This document shows positions 26,301 to 34,431 of a DNA stretch of 64,000 bases, one piece after another. Each line of letters begins with the position of its first letter. Position 1 is the stretch's first letter. Below the pieces are notes generated by a model that was given only the letters and a program-made list of their open reading frames with translations, did not search any database and had not been told where the DNA came from. This DNA comes from Endozoicomonas sp965199185 (GTDB lineage: Bacteria > Pseudomonadota > Gammaproteobacteria > Pseudomonadales > Endozoicomonadaceae). Where the stretch lies: contig CBDAQW010000004.1 in assembly GCA_965199185.1 (NCBI GenBank), forward strand, positions 167,281 through 231,280. Direction: 5' to 3'. The translations under genes and the position numbers were made by a program.

Positions 26301-26376
26301 ATCCTTTGCCGGACAGTTGTTCGGCAAACTGATGGTATAGATGTTCGGCTGTCTGCTGGCTTAACTGGCTTATCAC
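23338..26376 (-). CDS. ydiJ: FAD/Fe-S D-2-hydroxyglutarate dehydrogenase, YdiJ type
   Basis: 1012 residues. The N-terminal half is a vanillyl-alcohol-oxidase-type flavoprotein (SPRGGGTGTNGQSLTSG, VNTDASGQGSVVYGKTRHHV, CGSEGTLAMVSEIKV) with an FAD-linked oxidase C domain (FGHVDAGVLHVRP). After about residue 640 comes a ferredoxin segment, CMSCKSCAGQCPIQVNVPDL, and a C-terminal CCG-type part (PTGCCGMAGIYGHE). The length and domain order match E. coli YdiJ (1018 residues), which oxidises D-2-hydroxyglutarate to 2-oxoglutarate. It could clear the product of an HglS-type enzyme, such as the one at 1063. Confidence 0.88.
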   Translation of the reverse strand: MISQLSQQTAEHLYHQFAEQLSGKGFNGDIELGYADRMVLATDNSIYQVLPQGVLYPSSTGDLSLILSTAHEPEFQTIVLSPRGGGTGTNGQSLTSGFMVDTSRYMNKVLEINVEERWARVQAGTVKDLLNEQAAKNGLFFAPELSTSNRATVGGMVNTDASGQGSVVYGKTRHHVLELTSVLADGSICTSSPVETETLEVLCQRSDREGAIYKTVREIHQNHHEQVERIFPKLNRNLTGYDLANIIKDDGRFDLNAILCGSEGTLAMVSEIKVNLLPIPKTSALVLVFYKSFQESLQDAQSLMAAEPGSIETIDSRVLNLAKSDSIWQSVKDFFPENSSNIDGINFVEFTGDSEELQVGIQRLVSQLEKPATVQRAGHHVVMGSANVKKIWAMRKQAVGLLGNMEGDARPIPFVEDVAVPPENLADFIKAFRALLDRHQLSYGMFGHVDAGVLHVRPAIDMKDPEQETLVRSISDEVAALAQQHGGVLWGEHGKGVRSEYSPAFFAELYPALQKIKQAFDPYNQLNPGKLATPANDDIPLLKIDGVPTRGQADRTIERNAFEVFSAGMYCNGNGACFNYSPNSAMCPTWKATYDRIQSPKGRSGLVREWLKLQTAAGADIPQEINRIRYQQNIVSDASKKLVNVVNKWRGEEDFSHDVYSALDNCMSCKSCAGQCPIQVNVPDLRSRFFELYHGRYPRPVKHHVAGLLEPMLPWLAKIKPAYNLVTGWKLTNKLASATVGLTQLPAITSTSPTEDSCRKGALLASPSLLDSIPTSELDKTVIIVQDAFTSFFETPVLTDLVELLIRLGYRPLVTPYQPNGKVLHVYGFLGRFEKVARTNGYELKELADSGVSLMGIDAAVTLTYRDEYHEVMGDDAPEVLLLSEWFERQLPAISQLQLNLDGDYTLLGHCTETTNVPSAPSQWQKLFAATGLNLVYQPTGCCGMAGIYGHESRNQTVSRKLYDMSWKAVVDNPENKGKLVATGYSCRSQAKRFSAEAIPHPVQVLLHKLKG

Positions 26377-26685
26377 GGCGTGCTTCCCCTCAACATCTCG
26401 TTATTGCGAGGTATTGTACGTAATTTTGTCTTGGCTATGGGATTTTGTTTTGGTTTTTTCGTCTACTTTATAGCAGGCTCTATTAACCTGCTCAAATGAC
26501 CAATAAACCAGGATAAATCTTATATGATTAGCTACGTATCATTTAATCTGTTTAGCGGGAGCCTCAAGAGATAAATATTGAATTACTCGAAATACTCAAC
26601 TTAAGTCATAACAATAAAGGGAAGAACAGATGTAATAAACACTGTTTTTGACGCCTGTATTAATTAAGCAGTTGCAGAGGAAGTA
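26377..26685. other. Divergent promoter region, no gene
   Basis: These 309 bases separate leftward ydiJ from the rightward L,D-transpeptidase gene. They are A+T-rich, hold no frame of merit and no clear hairpin, and probably carry the two promoters. I could not fix -35/-10 boxes with confidence. Confidence 0.5.
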
Positions 26686-28056
26686 ATGCGTCAGTTTATT
26701 GTTATTTCATTATTGTGGTTTTCTACCTGCGTTTTTGGAACGCAGGAACATGGGAAGAAAAACTGGATTAGCTGGCTGGTGAGTCTGACCGAACAGGGAA
26801 TCGATGTTTCTCCCCAGCACTGGCAGATATTGGCAGGCAATCCATCCAGTCAACAAGTTGAATCGATTGTTCTTAAATACGCCCTTTATCTCGATGCCGG
26901 AAGGCTCGACAAAAAATATTATCAACCCGGTTGGGCGATTCCTGACATACTCTCCACTCCAGCTCCGAACCTTTCTCCGGGTACATTGCAAAGGCTTCAG
27001 CCTGACATTCCTCAATACGCTGCACTGGTTCAGGCACTGGCGGTTTTAAAGGAATGGCGTGACAGTGCCGACGAGCATTTCCCCAATGATTTGATTCTTT
27101 TTGAAGGCGATCAGCATCCGGCGGTGGCAAGGTTGAATCAGTGGCTGGCAGATCTTGATCTGGCTCATGGGCTTCCGGACGAAGCGTACTCACAACACCA
27201 CAAAGATATACTGACCGAGGTACAACTGAAATATGACCTTAGTCCAGATGGCAGGCTGGGCGCACTCACCCGCCAGGCATTGCTTGCTATTAACCTTCAT
27301 CGAATCAGAACCATCAAAGCGAATTTGGAACGTTTGCGCTGGCTGCCTAAAAAACTGCCTTACCCACATATTTTTGTTGATATTGCCGGTTTCAATGTGG
27401 CTCATGTTAAGAACAAAAATCAAACCGACATTTATAAGGCAATCATTGGCTCAAGTCGTAAACAGACGCCCATTTTTCAGAATGAAGTGGAAAGCATCAC
27501 CGTCAATCCTATCTGGAAAGTCCCCCACGGGATTGCTGCCAGAAGCCTGTTGAAAGAGGAAAAAAAACATCCCGGTTTCTTTCGCAAAGAAGGGTTTCGA
27601 ATATACACAAGCTGGGATGACAACGCGCCGGAAGTTGAGCCAGAATCGGCGAACTGGAAGGCGTTCAATGTTGGTAGCTTCAGGCATCGTCTGGAGCAAG
27701 AGCCCGGCCCTTTAAATCGCCTTGGTAAACTAAAGCTGAATTTACCGAATGCCTATGGTATTTACCTGCATGGTACGGATAAGCCTGAACTGTTTGAGAA
27801 AACCAAAAGAGCGTTAAGTTCCGGTTGTACCCGTGTGGAAGGGATTGACTATCTTGCGGGGAATATCGCTTTAGAACAGGGTGTTGCAGTACTTTTTGAG
27901 GAAGCAATGAAATCGGATGCAACACAAAAAATCGAATTGAATAGCTACATACCCATCTACTTCATGTACTTTACTGCCTGGCCAGACAGTAGTGGCAAGG
28001 TGCGATTCCGTGAAGATATTTACAAACTCGATAACGCGCTGACAAGCTGGTTTTGA
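26686..28056 (+). CDS. L,D-transpeptidase, YcbB/LdtD-like
   Basis: 456-residue exported enzyme that forms 3-3 cross-links in peptidoglycan or attaches proteins to it. The signal peptide is MRQFIVISLLWFSTCVFG. A peptidoglycan-binding-like segment (VQLKYDLSPDGRLGALTRQA) comes before the YkuD catalytic domain, which has NAYGIYLHGT (histidine) and SSGCTRVEGIDYLA with the nucleophilic cysteine and arginine. NPIWKVPHGIA is typical of the YcbB group. E. coli YcbB is longer (615 residues); this one lacks part of the N-terminal scaffold. A good ribosome site (GAGGAAG) precedes the ATG. Confidence 0.85.
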   Translation: MRQFIVISLLWFSTCVFGTQEHGKKNWISWLVSLTEQGIDVSPQHWQILAGNPSSQQVESIVLKYALYLDAGRLDKKYYQPGWAIPDILSTPAPNLSPGTLQRLQPDIPQYAALVQALAVLKEWRDSADEHFPNDLILFEGDQHPAVARLNQWLADLDLAHGLPDEAYSQHHKDILTEVQLKYDLSPDGRLGALTRQALLAINLHRIRTIKANLERLRWLPKKLPYPHIFVDIAGFNVAHVKNKNQTDIYKAIIGSSRKQTPIFQNEVESITVNPIWKVPHGIAARSLLKEEKKHPGFFRKEGFRIYTSWDDNAPEVEPESANWKAFNVGSFRHRLEQEPGPLNRLGKLKLNLPNAYGIYLHGTDKPELFEKTKRALSSGCTRVEGIDYLAGNIALEQGVAVLFEEAMKSDATQKIELNSYIPIYFMYFTAWPDSSGKVRFREDIYKLDNALTSWF

Positions 28057-28154
28057 AGATTTGGTTCCCTCTGCAAACAAGGTAGAGAAACAATTCGCAG
28101 AAGAGTGTCTATACTAACAATCCTTTTAGTAGACATTTATAAATGTTATAGCCA

Positions 28155-29675
28155 ATGACGCAAAATAAACGCTTTCTTTCTCTATTTCTGGTTTTTTTCT
28201 CGATTTCGAGCTTCGCAGGAGTCGATGTCTTCCGATCATCATCAGGCATCGGTGGCCTTACCTCCTCCCCACTCATAAGAGACTCAATACCTGGTGCTCT
28301 TCAGCTTGTTACCGGGTACTTAACTCTTCAGTTTCTTTTCAACCAAATAACTAAGCCGTCAGCGAGTATCAATACGAACAAACGACCTGATCAATGGCTA
28401 TATGCATTAACTCAAGCTCCACTCAATGTACAAAGCAACAGCGTTACACCTTTATCGGGAACAAAATGCCAACGCATAGTCAGTAACTCAGATCAACCAC
28501 AATACCAATGTTTTGATGAACACCATAATCTCACAGCCATCAGGGTTGACTCTAATCCAGATAATGCTGCGATGATGTTTTACGACACACCACCAACTGT
28601 TTTTTTTATCAGCGAACGTCTTTTTCAACACCCTCATGAGATTGCCAAAGAAATCGTCAATCAATCAAAACGTCAACAATCAATCAGAGTAGAAGCAGAA
28701 CAAAGGGAAAGTTGGTATAAGCTGAACATTCTTGAAGAAGATGATGAAAAACGAACGCTCTCCCTTCAGAAAATACATGGGCTGACCGCCGAAGAGCTTG
28801 AAAACAGGAAAGCATTACTGTTTAGAGACGAAGAAGGCTCTAATGAAGAGTCCATCGATCTCTTTGACATTTCACCTGTCCAAGTCCAAAACGAACTATT
28901 GACACCCATCGACACCAGCTTCTGTTCTGCAGAATCAAAAGCGGCCTGCAACGAGGTGATGACCCATATTGTCCACTATGGAAACACTTTACCAGCAGAT
29001 AATAGCGATTCTGAAAGTTCTGAAAGTTCTGAAAGTTCTGAAAGTTCTGAAAGTTCTGAAAGTTCTGAAAGTTCTGAAAGTTCTGAAAGTTCTGATAATA
29101 ATGCAGACACAGGCCAATTCCCAGGAACAAGTTATACAACAACGACTGAGCCGGATGGCAGTATTCACAGAATATTTCATGGACCTGTAACAGGTAGCAG
29201 CATGCATTTTGGTATTGGCCGCATCTATCGCAATGGAGAGGAAGACCTTAGTGCGCCTCATTTTGGTATTCGACCAGAGTCCACCAGCCAAAGGCGTAGG
29301 GATGAGCGACCAGAGTCTTCTAATCAAAAGCGAAGGAGTAAGCGATCAAAGCCTTCTAACCAAAGGAGGGGTAATCAAGCAGCATCGTCTACAGCTGCAA
29401 CTAACTCAGTCACAACTATGATTGGTGGGCAGATGAATGCGGGCACGGTCGTTACTGGTTTTGCTGACATTGTTAATGGCGTTGTTGTGCCAAGGCGACC
29501 TAATAATTCTCCCTCCTCATCGCATCAGAGAAACATTGTGAGTACAAATATGCACCTAACATCATCACAGATAAGTACTCTTTATTTAGGTGAGGAAGGT
29601 GAGCATTCCTCTACACAATTCACCGCCGAATCCTGTGACATTCAAGACCTGATTGTGCCTGATCACTTTGAATAG
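28155..29675 (+). CDS. Secreted protein of unknown function with Ser-Ser-Glu repeat
   Basis: 506 residues with a signal peptide (FLSLFLVFFSISSFA, cleavage near residue 22). The first 240 residues after it are moderately folded. Then a linker of nine Ser-Glu-Ser units (about residues 286-312) is encoded by a perfect 9-bp tandem repeat. After that comes a low-complexity region rich in Arg, Ser and Gln (ESTSQRRRDERPESSNQKR). Four cysteines in the N-terminal two thirds suggest disulphides. No family is recognised. It could be a surface or secreted factor of a host-associated bacterium, which is speculation. Confidence 0.6.
   Translation: MTQNKRFLSLFLVFFSISSFAGVDVFRSSSGIGGLTSSPLIRDSIPGALQLVTGYLTLQFLFNQITKPSASINTNKRPDQWLYALTQAPLNVQSNSVTPLSGTKCQRIVSNSDQPQYQCFDEHHNLTAIRVDSNPDNAAMMFYDTPPTVFFISERLFQHPHEIAKEIVNQSKRQQSIRVEAEQRESWYKLNILEEDDEKRTLSLQKIHGLTAEELENRKALLFRDEEGSNEESIDLFDISPVQVQNELLTPIDTSFCSAESKAACNEVMTHIVHYGNTLPADNSDSESSESSESSESSESSESSESSESSESSDNNADTGQFPGTSYTTTTEPDGSIHRIFHGPVTGSSMHFGIGRIYRNGEEDLSAPHFGIRPESTSQRRRDERPESSNQKRRSKRSKPSNQRRGNQAASSTAATNSVTTMIGGQMNAGTVVTGFADIVNGVVVPRRPNNSPSSSHQRNIVSTNMHLTSSQISTLYLGEEGEHSSTQFTAESCDIQDLIVPDHFE
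29010..29090 (+). repeat. 9-bp tandem repeat TCTGAAAGT, nine perfect copies
   Basis: Nine identical units run from 29010 to 29090 inside the secreted protein gene. Because the unit is a multiple of three, slippage changes the length of the Ser/Glu linker without breaking the frame. Confidence 0.95.
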
Positions 29676-29716
29676 TCTGCCTGGTTAAATGAAGAGTTAA
29701 AAAGAGTTCATCATTA

Positions 29717-29878
29717 AGAAGCTGTTCATGATCTTTTGTAGATAGCGAAAATGACGAGCAATCGTCTCTGAATAACGATCTCATAAGGCGCATAGTGGTG
29801 CTATGTAACGAATGAGACCGTTATTCAGAGACTGCTTATCGGCATTTGCAGCCTACAACAAGATCATGAACAGCTTCT
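29717..29878. repeat. MITE3: 162-bp inverted-repeat element with ends AGAAGCTGTTCATGATCTT
   Basis: The two arms mirror each other over almost the whole length: AGAAGCTGTTCATGATCTT at the left, its near complement at the right, and GTCTCTGAATAACG/CGTTATTCAGAGAC inside. It has no coding capacity, and it differs in sequence from MITE1 and MITE2. The borders read CATTA before and AAGGA after, so a short TAA/TTA duplication is possible but not secure. Confidence 0.75.
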
Positions 29879-30021
29879 AAGGATGATAACGCTTCCAGAA
29901 CCAAAAGATGATAAGATATGCTGGATTGAGCAAATGCTTCTTGATAATCCGGGGGGTTAGTGGAGTCTTGAAGATGGGGAAAAAGACGAACGATATTAAC
30001 CATTCAGGCAGGAATAACATT

Positions 30022-30528
30022 GTGAATTATTTACTGATTGAATCGCCTCTTGGAACCTTATTGTTACTCAGTGATGGCAAAAATCTAAAACAACTTTCGT
30101 TTATTACGGATATTGATGATTTTAAAGCCCAGCCCGGATGGAAAAGAAGTAATGATGCAGTACTTGATGCAGTCCATGATCAGTTAACCGAATGGTTTTC
30201 AGGCAAACGGCAAGTATTTGATCTGCCATTGTCGCCTGATGGAACTGAATTTCAGAAAACAGCCTGGTCGCAATTACAGAAAATCCCTTACGGGACTACC
30301 TGTACATACGGCGAGCAGGCGAAAGCCATTAATAAACCGACTGCTGTAAGAGCCATTGGTGCAGCCAATGGTCAAAATCCTATCGCTCTGATTATCCCGT
30401 GTCATCGGGTGGTTGGTGCCGATGGGTCCATGACCGGATATGCATTCGGCACGAATATTAAACAAAAACTGCTGGCCTTTGAGGCAAAGCATCTGGCCAG
30501 GGCAACATCGCCTGAATCAACACCTTGA
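30022..30528 (+). CDS. ogt: Methylated-DNA--protein-cysteine methyltransferase
   Basis: 168-residue suicide repair protein that takes alkyl groups from O6-alkylguanine. The active-site motif IALIIPCHRVVGADGSMTGY carries the acceptor cysteine; FQKTAWSQLQKIPYGTTCTYG (in two parts: helix-turn-helix and arginine-finger area) and AVRAIGAANGQNP are typical. The frame extends to 29908, but GTG 30022 with AGGCAGGA nine bases upstream gives the usual length and starts just at NYLLIESPLGTLLLL. It is a stand-alone gene followed 24 bases later by the TorD-family gene. Confidence 0.88.
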   Translation: MNYLLIESPLGTLLLLSDGKNLKQLSFITDIDDFKAQPGWKRSNDAVLDAVHDQLTEWFSGKRQVFDLPLSPDGTEFQKTAWSQLQKIPYGTTCTYGEQAKAINKPTAVRAIGAANGQNPIALIIPCHRVVGADGSMTGYAFGTNIKQKLLAFEAKHLARATSPESTP

Positions 30529-30552
30529 TTCGTTACACTACCCGGGGGAACC

Positions 30553-31215
30553 ATGAGTCAAAAGCCAAAAGAAGTAATGGCTGACTTTCAGTTTTTTTGT
30601 GAATTCTTCTATCGTGCATTGCACGAAACACCGGATGCAGAATTTCTTGAACAGGTAAGTCATTTGCCACTAGAGGAAATCTGGTCTTCCGATCATGTCA
30701 ATGCCGATATAGAAGCAGGTTTGAAACTGCTAAAGAATGATTTGTCTGGCACTGATATTGAAGCCTTGTCACAAGATTATGCGCAACTCTTCATTGGTCC
30801 GGAAAAACTGGGTGCCGCACCCTGGGGGTCCGTTTATTTAACGGAAGAACAAACTATTTGTGGTGATTCAACGCTGGCAGTAAAAGCATTTTACCGGGAA
30901 GCGGGTCTTGAGTTAGATACGGGAGCCAATGAGCCTGAAGACCATCTGGGTTTGATGTTTGCTTTTCTGGGGCAACAATTCTCCAATCTGTTTGATGCGA
31001 TCGAGCAGAACCAACAGCCTGATCAGGTATTGAGCAGGGTCAGCAACTTCCTAACGCATCATGTACTGACCTGGGCACCTCGTTTTCTGGATGTTCTCCA
31101 TCAGAATGCCGGCACCGATTTCTATCGGGGGCTGGCACTGTTAATCAAAGGAAGCCTGCAACCAATGGCGAGCAGCACCGGCGCGAATTATAAGGTAGTC
31201 AGGCTCTATCGCTGA
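30553..31215 (+). CDS. TorD/DmsD-family molecular chaperone
   Basis: 220-residue all-helical protein of the TorD family, which binds twin-arginine signal peptides and helps insert molybdenum cofactor or Fe-S clusters into oxidoreductases. DYAQLFIGPEKLGAAPWGSV and NEPEDHLGLMFAFLGQQFSN are the two conserved segments of the family. A GGGGGA ribosome site precedes the ATG. The stop overlaps the start of the NapF-like gene (TGATG), so they are coupled. The client enzyme is not in the window. Confidence 0.85.
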   Translation: MSQKPKEVMADFQFFCEFFYRALHETPDAEFLEQVSHLPLEEIWSSDHVNADIEAGLKLLKNDLSGTDIEALSQDYAQLFIGPEKLGAAPWGSVYLTEEQTICGDSTLAVKAFYREAGLELDTGANEPEDHLGLMFAFLGQQFSNLFDAIEQNQQPDQVLSRVSNFLTHHVLTWAPRFLDVLHQNAGTDFYRGLALLIKGSLQPMASSTGANYKVVRLYR

Positions 31216-31733
31216 TGCAAAATGAGAGTGTAGTGTCACCAGGGCGTCGGGCATTCTTCCGGCGTCTGGCAAAACCTGAAGTGGTAAAACTGCCTGAATC
31301 CAACTACCCACGCCCTCCCTGGGCTCAGGGTAATCGCGCATTTTTATCATTATGTGACCGTTGTGGTTTATGTATTGATCATTGCCCACAGAGAGTGCTA
31401 AGAAAATCGGAAGAGCGTCTGCCGGTATTGCAGGCATTGCCGGTTTTATCGCTGGATTATGGCAGCTGTAATTATTGCGGTGAATGTGTTGATCAATGTT
31501 CTACCGGCGCACTGAGTCGAGAAAAGGGAAAAAAGGTTCAAACTCAGGCCAGATTAACCGGAAATTGCCAAAGAGCCTTCGATCCTCATTGCGATCTTTG
31601 TACGGATGCCTGCTTGGAAAGGGCGATTGAGTTGCAATCTAAAGGTATTTCTATTGATCAGGGAAAATGTACTGGTTGTGGAGAGTGTTCTCTTGATTGC
31701 TATAACAAGGCCATTTCAATAGTGAAATGTTAA
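31215..31733 (+). CDS. Ferredoxin-type protein, NapF-like
   Basis: 172 residues with three [4Fe-4S] binding sites: CDRCGLCIDHCPQRVL, then CNYCGECVDQCSTGAL, and CTGCGECSLDCYNKAI near the C-terminus, plus an extra cysteine cluster (CDLCTDACLERAI). The N-terminal GRRAFFRRLAKPE is the usual NapF opening (not a Tat signal). NapF acts in the cytosol in maturation of periplasmic nitrate reductase NapA. No nap genes are present here, so it may serve another molybdoenzyme, with the TorD-like chaperone. Confidence 0.85.
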   Translation: MQNESVVSPGRRAFFRRLAKPEVVKLPESNYPRPPWAQGNRAFLSLCDRCGLCIDHCPQRVLRKSEERLPVLQALPVLSLDYGSCNYCGECVDQCSTGALSREKGKKVQTQARLTGNCQRAFDPHCDLCTDACLERAIELQSKGISIDQGKCTGCGECSLDCYNKAISIVKC

Positions 31734-31757
31734 TAGCTTGCCCCTGAGGGCAAGCTA
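31734..31757. terminator. Hairpin between napF-like gene and glgP
   Basis: TAGCTTGCCC (31734-31743) pairs perfectly with GGGCAAGCTA (31748-31757) over a CTGA loop, directly at the end of the ferredoxin gene and 15 bases from the stop of leftward glgP. The T tract is missing, so termination may depend on other factors. Confidence 0.55.
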
Positions 31758-31771
31758 GCAGGCTAACGGCT

Positions 31772-34216
31772 TTAGTCGTCTAGTGCCCACACGCGTTCAG
31801 CGTAATCAGCAATAGAACGGTCGGAGGAGAAACGCCCTAGTCTAGCGGTGTTCAGCACAGCCTTGCGCCACCACAGATCAGGTTTACGATATTCTTCTGC
31901 CACTTTCTTCTGAGCTTCACAGTAACTGTCGAAGTCAGCCAGCGCCATAAAGTAGTCGTTATTAATCAGGTCTTCTGCAACAGGCTTCAGCAAGTCCGGA
32001 ATATGCGGGCAGAAAGAGCCGTCCATCAGTGAATCAATCGCTCGCTTCAGTGTCGGATTATTCTCGTAGTATTCTCGCGGGTTGTAACCTTCTTCACGCA
32101 GAGCAACAATTTCTTCAACACTCTTACCAAAGATGAAGCAGTTTTCTTCACGTACGGCTTCGGCAATTTCCACGTTAGCACCGTCCATAGTACCGATAGT
32201 CAGAGCGCCGTTCAGACCCAGTTTCATGTTGCCGGTACCGGAGGCTTCATAACCCGCGGTAGAAATTTGTTCAGAAACATCCGCTGCCGGAATGATCTTT
32301 TCTGCCAGGCTGACACGGTAATCCGGCAGGAAAACAACTTTCAGTCGGTCATTCAGACGACGATCGTTGTTGATTGTCTGAGCCACTTTGTTGATAGCCA
32401 GAATGATCTGCTTGGCCAGTACATAACCAGGCGCTGCTTTGGCACCAAAGATAAATACTCTTGGAGTGTAACGCTGGTCTGGATTCATCAGCATTTCATG
32501 GTACAGGCTGATGATATGCAGCAGATTCAGTTGCTGGCGCTTGTACTCGTGCAGACGCTTGATCTGAACGTCAAACAGAGCATTCGGGCTAACCACAACG
32601 CCGGTTTCTTCGCGAATAATACGAGCCAGGCGCTCTTTATTCTGGTGGCGAATGCCAGCATAGACTTTCAGGAAGTCCGGAGAGTCAGCAAGCGGTTCCA
32701 GTTTTTCCAGTTGATCCAGGTCAGTGCGCCACTCGGTGCCCAGGTTGTCATCCAGTAGTCGAGCCAGACCGGGGTTGCAGTGAGCCAGCCAGCGTCTTGG
32801 GGTGACACCGTTGGTAACATTCACCAGCTTGTTCGGGTACAGTTTGTCGAACTCAGGGAACAGATTGCTTTTAACCAGATCACTGTGCAGAGCGGCTACA
32901 CCATTCACACGACGACTGCCGATCACGGACAGGTTGGCCATGCGAATCATTCGGTCACCATTGTCCAGTTCTTCAAAAATACTGAGTTTCTGAATCACTT
33001 TGGTATTGTCACCGTAGAAGGCTTTCACTTCACCAGTCAGGAAGTGATAGTTGATCATCTCAATGATTTGCAGATGACGAGGAAGAATACGACCCAATAG
33101 TGAGGCAGACCATTTTTCCAGAGCTTCTGGCAACAGGGTATGGTTTGTGTAATGGCAAACCTGACGGGTAATAGCCCAGGCTTCATTCCATACCATGCCT
33201 TCGTCGTCCATCAACAGGCGCATCAGTTCAGGAATAGCAATTGCTGGATGAGTGTCATTTAACTGCAGTGCATAGTGTTGAGGCAGTTCAGACAGCGGCA
33301 GTCCGCGTTGTTTGTGCTGACGGATAACGTCACGCAATGAACAGGCAACAAAGAAATACTGCTGAATCAAACGCAGATCTTTGCCTTGTGGTGTGGAATC
33401 TTCCGGATAAAGAACACCAGAAATAGTATCACCCTCCACCAGGTTACGGCAGGCTTCAAGGTATTCACCACGATTGTATTTATCCAGATCAATCGGGAAG
33501 TCTTCAATGAGGCTTTCCCACAGACGCAGACGGTTAACGAACTGGCCGCCGAAAGAAGGCACTGGAATATCCCAGGGCACACCGACCAGTTTCTTGGCCG
33601 GATACCACTTGTTGCTGCCATCACTGCCCACTTCAACATGACCAAACAGACCGATTTCTACCGTTTCAGAAGGACGGCAGATTTCCCAGGGGCTACCCAG
33701 TTCACGCCAGACATCCGGAAATTCACGCTGATAACCGTCTTCAAATGCCTGACGGAACAAACCATAGCGGTAGTTAATGCCATAGCCGGTGGCCGGGATC
33801 TCGTTGTTTGACAGAGAGTCCATAAAGCAGGCAGCCAGACGACCCAGACCACCGTTACCCAAAGACATATCGCGTTCAATTTCCAGAACGTCTGCCAATT
33901 TTACACCATGAGTATTGAGGATTTGTGCTGCGGAATCGTAAACACCCAGGTTCATCAATGCATCACCCAGCAGACGACCCATCAGGAATTCCATGGACAG
34001 ATAGCATACCTGACGCTGACCTGTGGTTTCAGACTGACCGGAATCAATTAACTGATCCAGCCCCTGATCACGCATCGTCAGGGACAGTGCTTGCCACCAG
34101 TCTCTCGCAGTAGCACGCTCAGGTGTTGTACCTGACTCTCTGCGCAGATGTTGTTCAAGTTCTTTCTTGAATTGCTGTGCTGTTAGCTTGGAACTATTTT
34201 TTTTGCTCAGTGTCAC
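31772..34216 (-). CDS. glgP: Glycogen/maltodextrin phosphorylase
   Basis: 814-residue GT35 enzyme that releases glucose 1-phosphate from alpha-1,4-glucan ends with inorganic phosphate and PLP. Typical segments: YLSMEFLMGRLLGDALMNLG, NGGLGRLAACFMDS, QLNDTHPAIAIPELMR, KRLHEYKRQQLN and EASGTGNMKLGLNGALTIGT with the PLP lysine. The length fits GlgP (E. coli 815) slightly better than MalP. An operator-like palindrome (34348-34361) lies 132 bases before the start, in line with control together with the neighbouring glucan genes. A GlgX debranching gene lies upstream on the same strand. Confidence 0.94.
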   Translation of the reverse strand: MTLSKKNSSKLTAQQFKKELEQHLRRESGTTPERATARDWWQALSLTMRDQGLDQLIDSGQSETTGQRQVCYLSMEFLMGRLLGDALMNLGVYDSAAQILNTHGVKLADVLEIERDMSLGNGGLGRLAACFMDSLSNNEIPATGYGINYRYGLFRQAFEDGYQREFPDVWRELGSPWEICRPSETVEIGLFGHVEVGSDGSNKWYPAKKLVGVPWDIPVPSFGGQFVNRLRLWESLIEDFPIDLDKYNRGEYLEACRNLVEGDTISGVLYPEDSTPQGKDLRLIQQYFFVACSLRDVIRQHKQRGLPLSELPQHYALQLNDTHPAIAIPELMRLLMDDEGMVWNEAWAITRQVCHYTNHTLLPEALEKWSASLLGRILPRHLQIIEMINYHFLTGEVKAFYGDNTKVIQKLSIFEELDNGDRMIRMANLSVIGSRRVNGVAALHSDLVKSNLFPEFDKLYPNKLVNVTNGVTPRRWLAHCNPGLARLLDDNLGTEWRTDLDQLEKLEPLADSPDFLKVYAGIRHQNKERLARIIREETGVVVSPNALFDVQIKRLHEYKRQQLNLLHIISLYHEMLMNPDQRYTPRVFIFGAKAAPGYVLAKQIILAINKVAQTINNDRRLNDRLKVVFLPDYRVSLAEKIIPAADVSEQISTAGYEASGTGNMKLGLNGALTIGTMDGANVEIAEAVREENCFIFGKSVEEIVALREEGYNPREYYENNPTLKRAIDSLMDGSFCPHIPDLLKPVAEDLINNDYFMALADFDSYCEAQKKVAEEYRKPDLWWRKAVLNTARLGRFSSDRSIADYAERVWALDD

Positions 34217-34347
34217 AGTGAATTTCTCGTACTATGAAAAATAATGGCTGTTAATCTGCTCTTTATGTTTCCATATAGGGATTAAAAGCCGTATTAATTT
34301 GTTTCAAGTTTGGCGGTAATGAGTGCAAAAATCGAGTTCTTCAGATA

Positions 34348-34361
34348 TGTAAACGTATACA
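34348..34361. promoter_or_regulatory. LacI-type operator upstream of glgP
   Basis: TGTAAACGTATACA is a near-perfect palindrome around a central CG, the form bound by LacI/GalR-family regulators. It lies in the 215-base gap between glgX and glgP and is one of six related sites in this locus. Confidence 0.65.
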
Positions 34362-34431
34362 TATTGAACGATTGTGGTTGGGTACTTGCAGAGTTGTAAG
34401 TACCCGGTAGCTTTTAATTAATAGCTCTGAA

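Noticed and set aside
29010..29090. CRISPR-like array
   Set aside because: Units are 9 bp with no spacers; it is a coding tandem repeat.
28840..29327. Minus- and plus-strand frames across the 9-bp repeat (FRT-, VLK- and NFQ-type repeats)
   Set aside because: They arise because the 9-bp unit has no stop in several frames; the SSE frame has the signal peptide and full-length coding.
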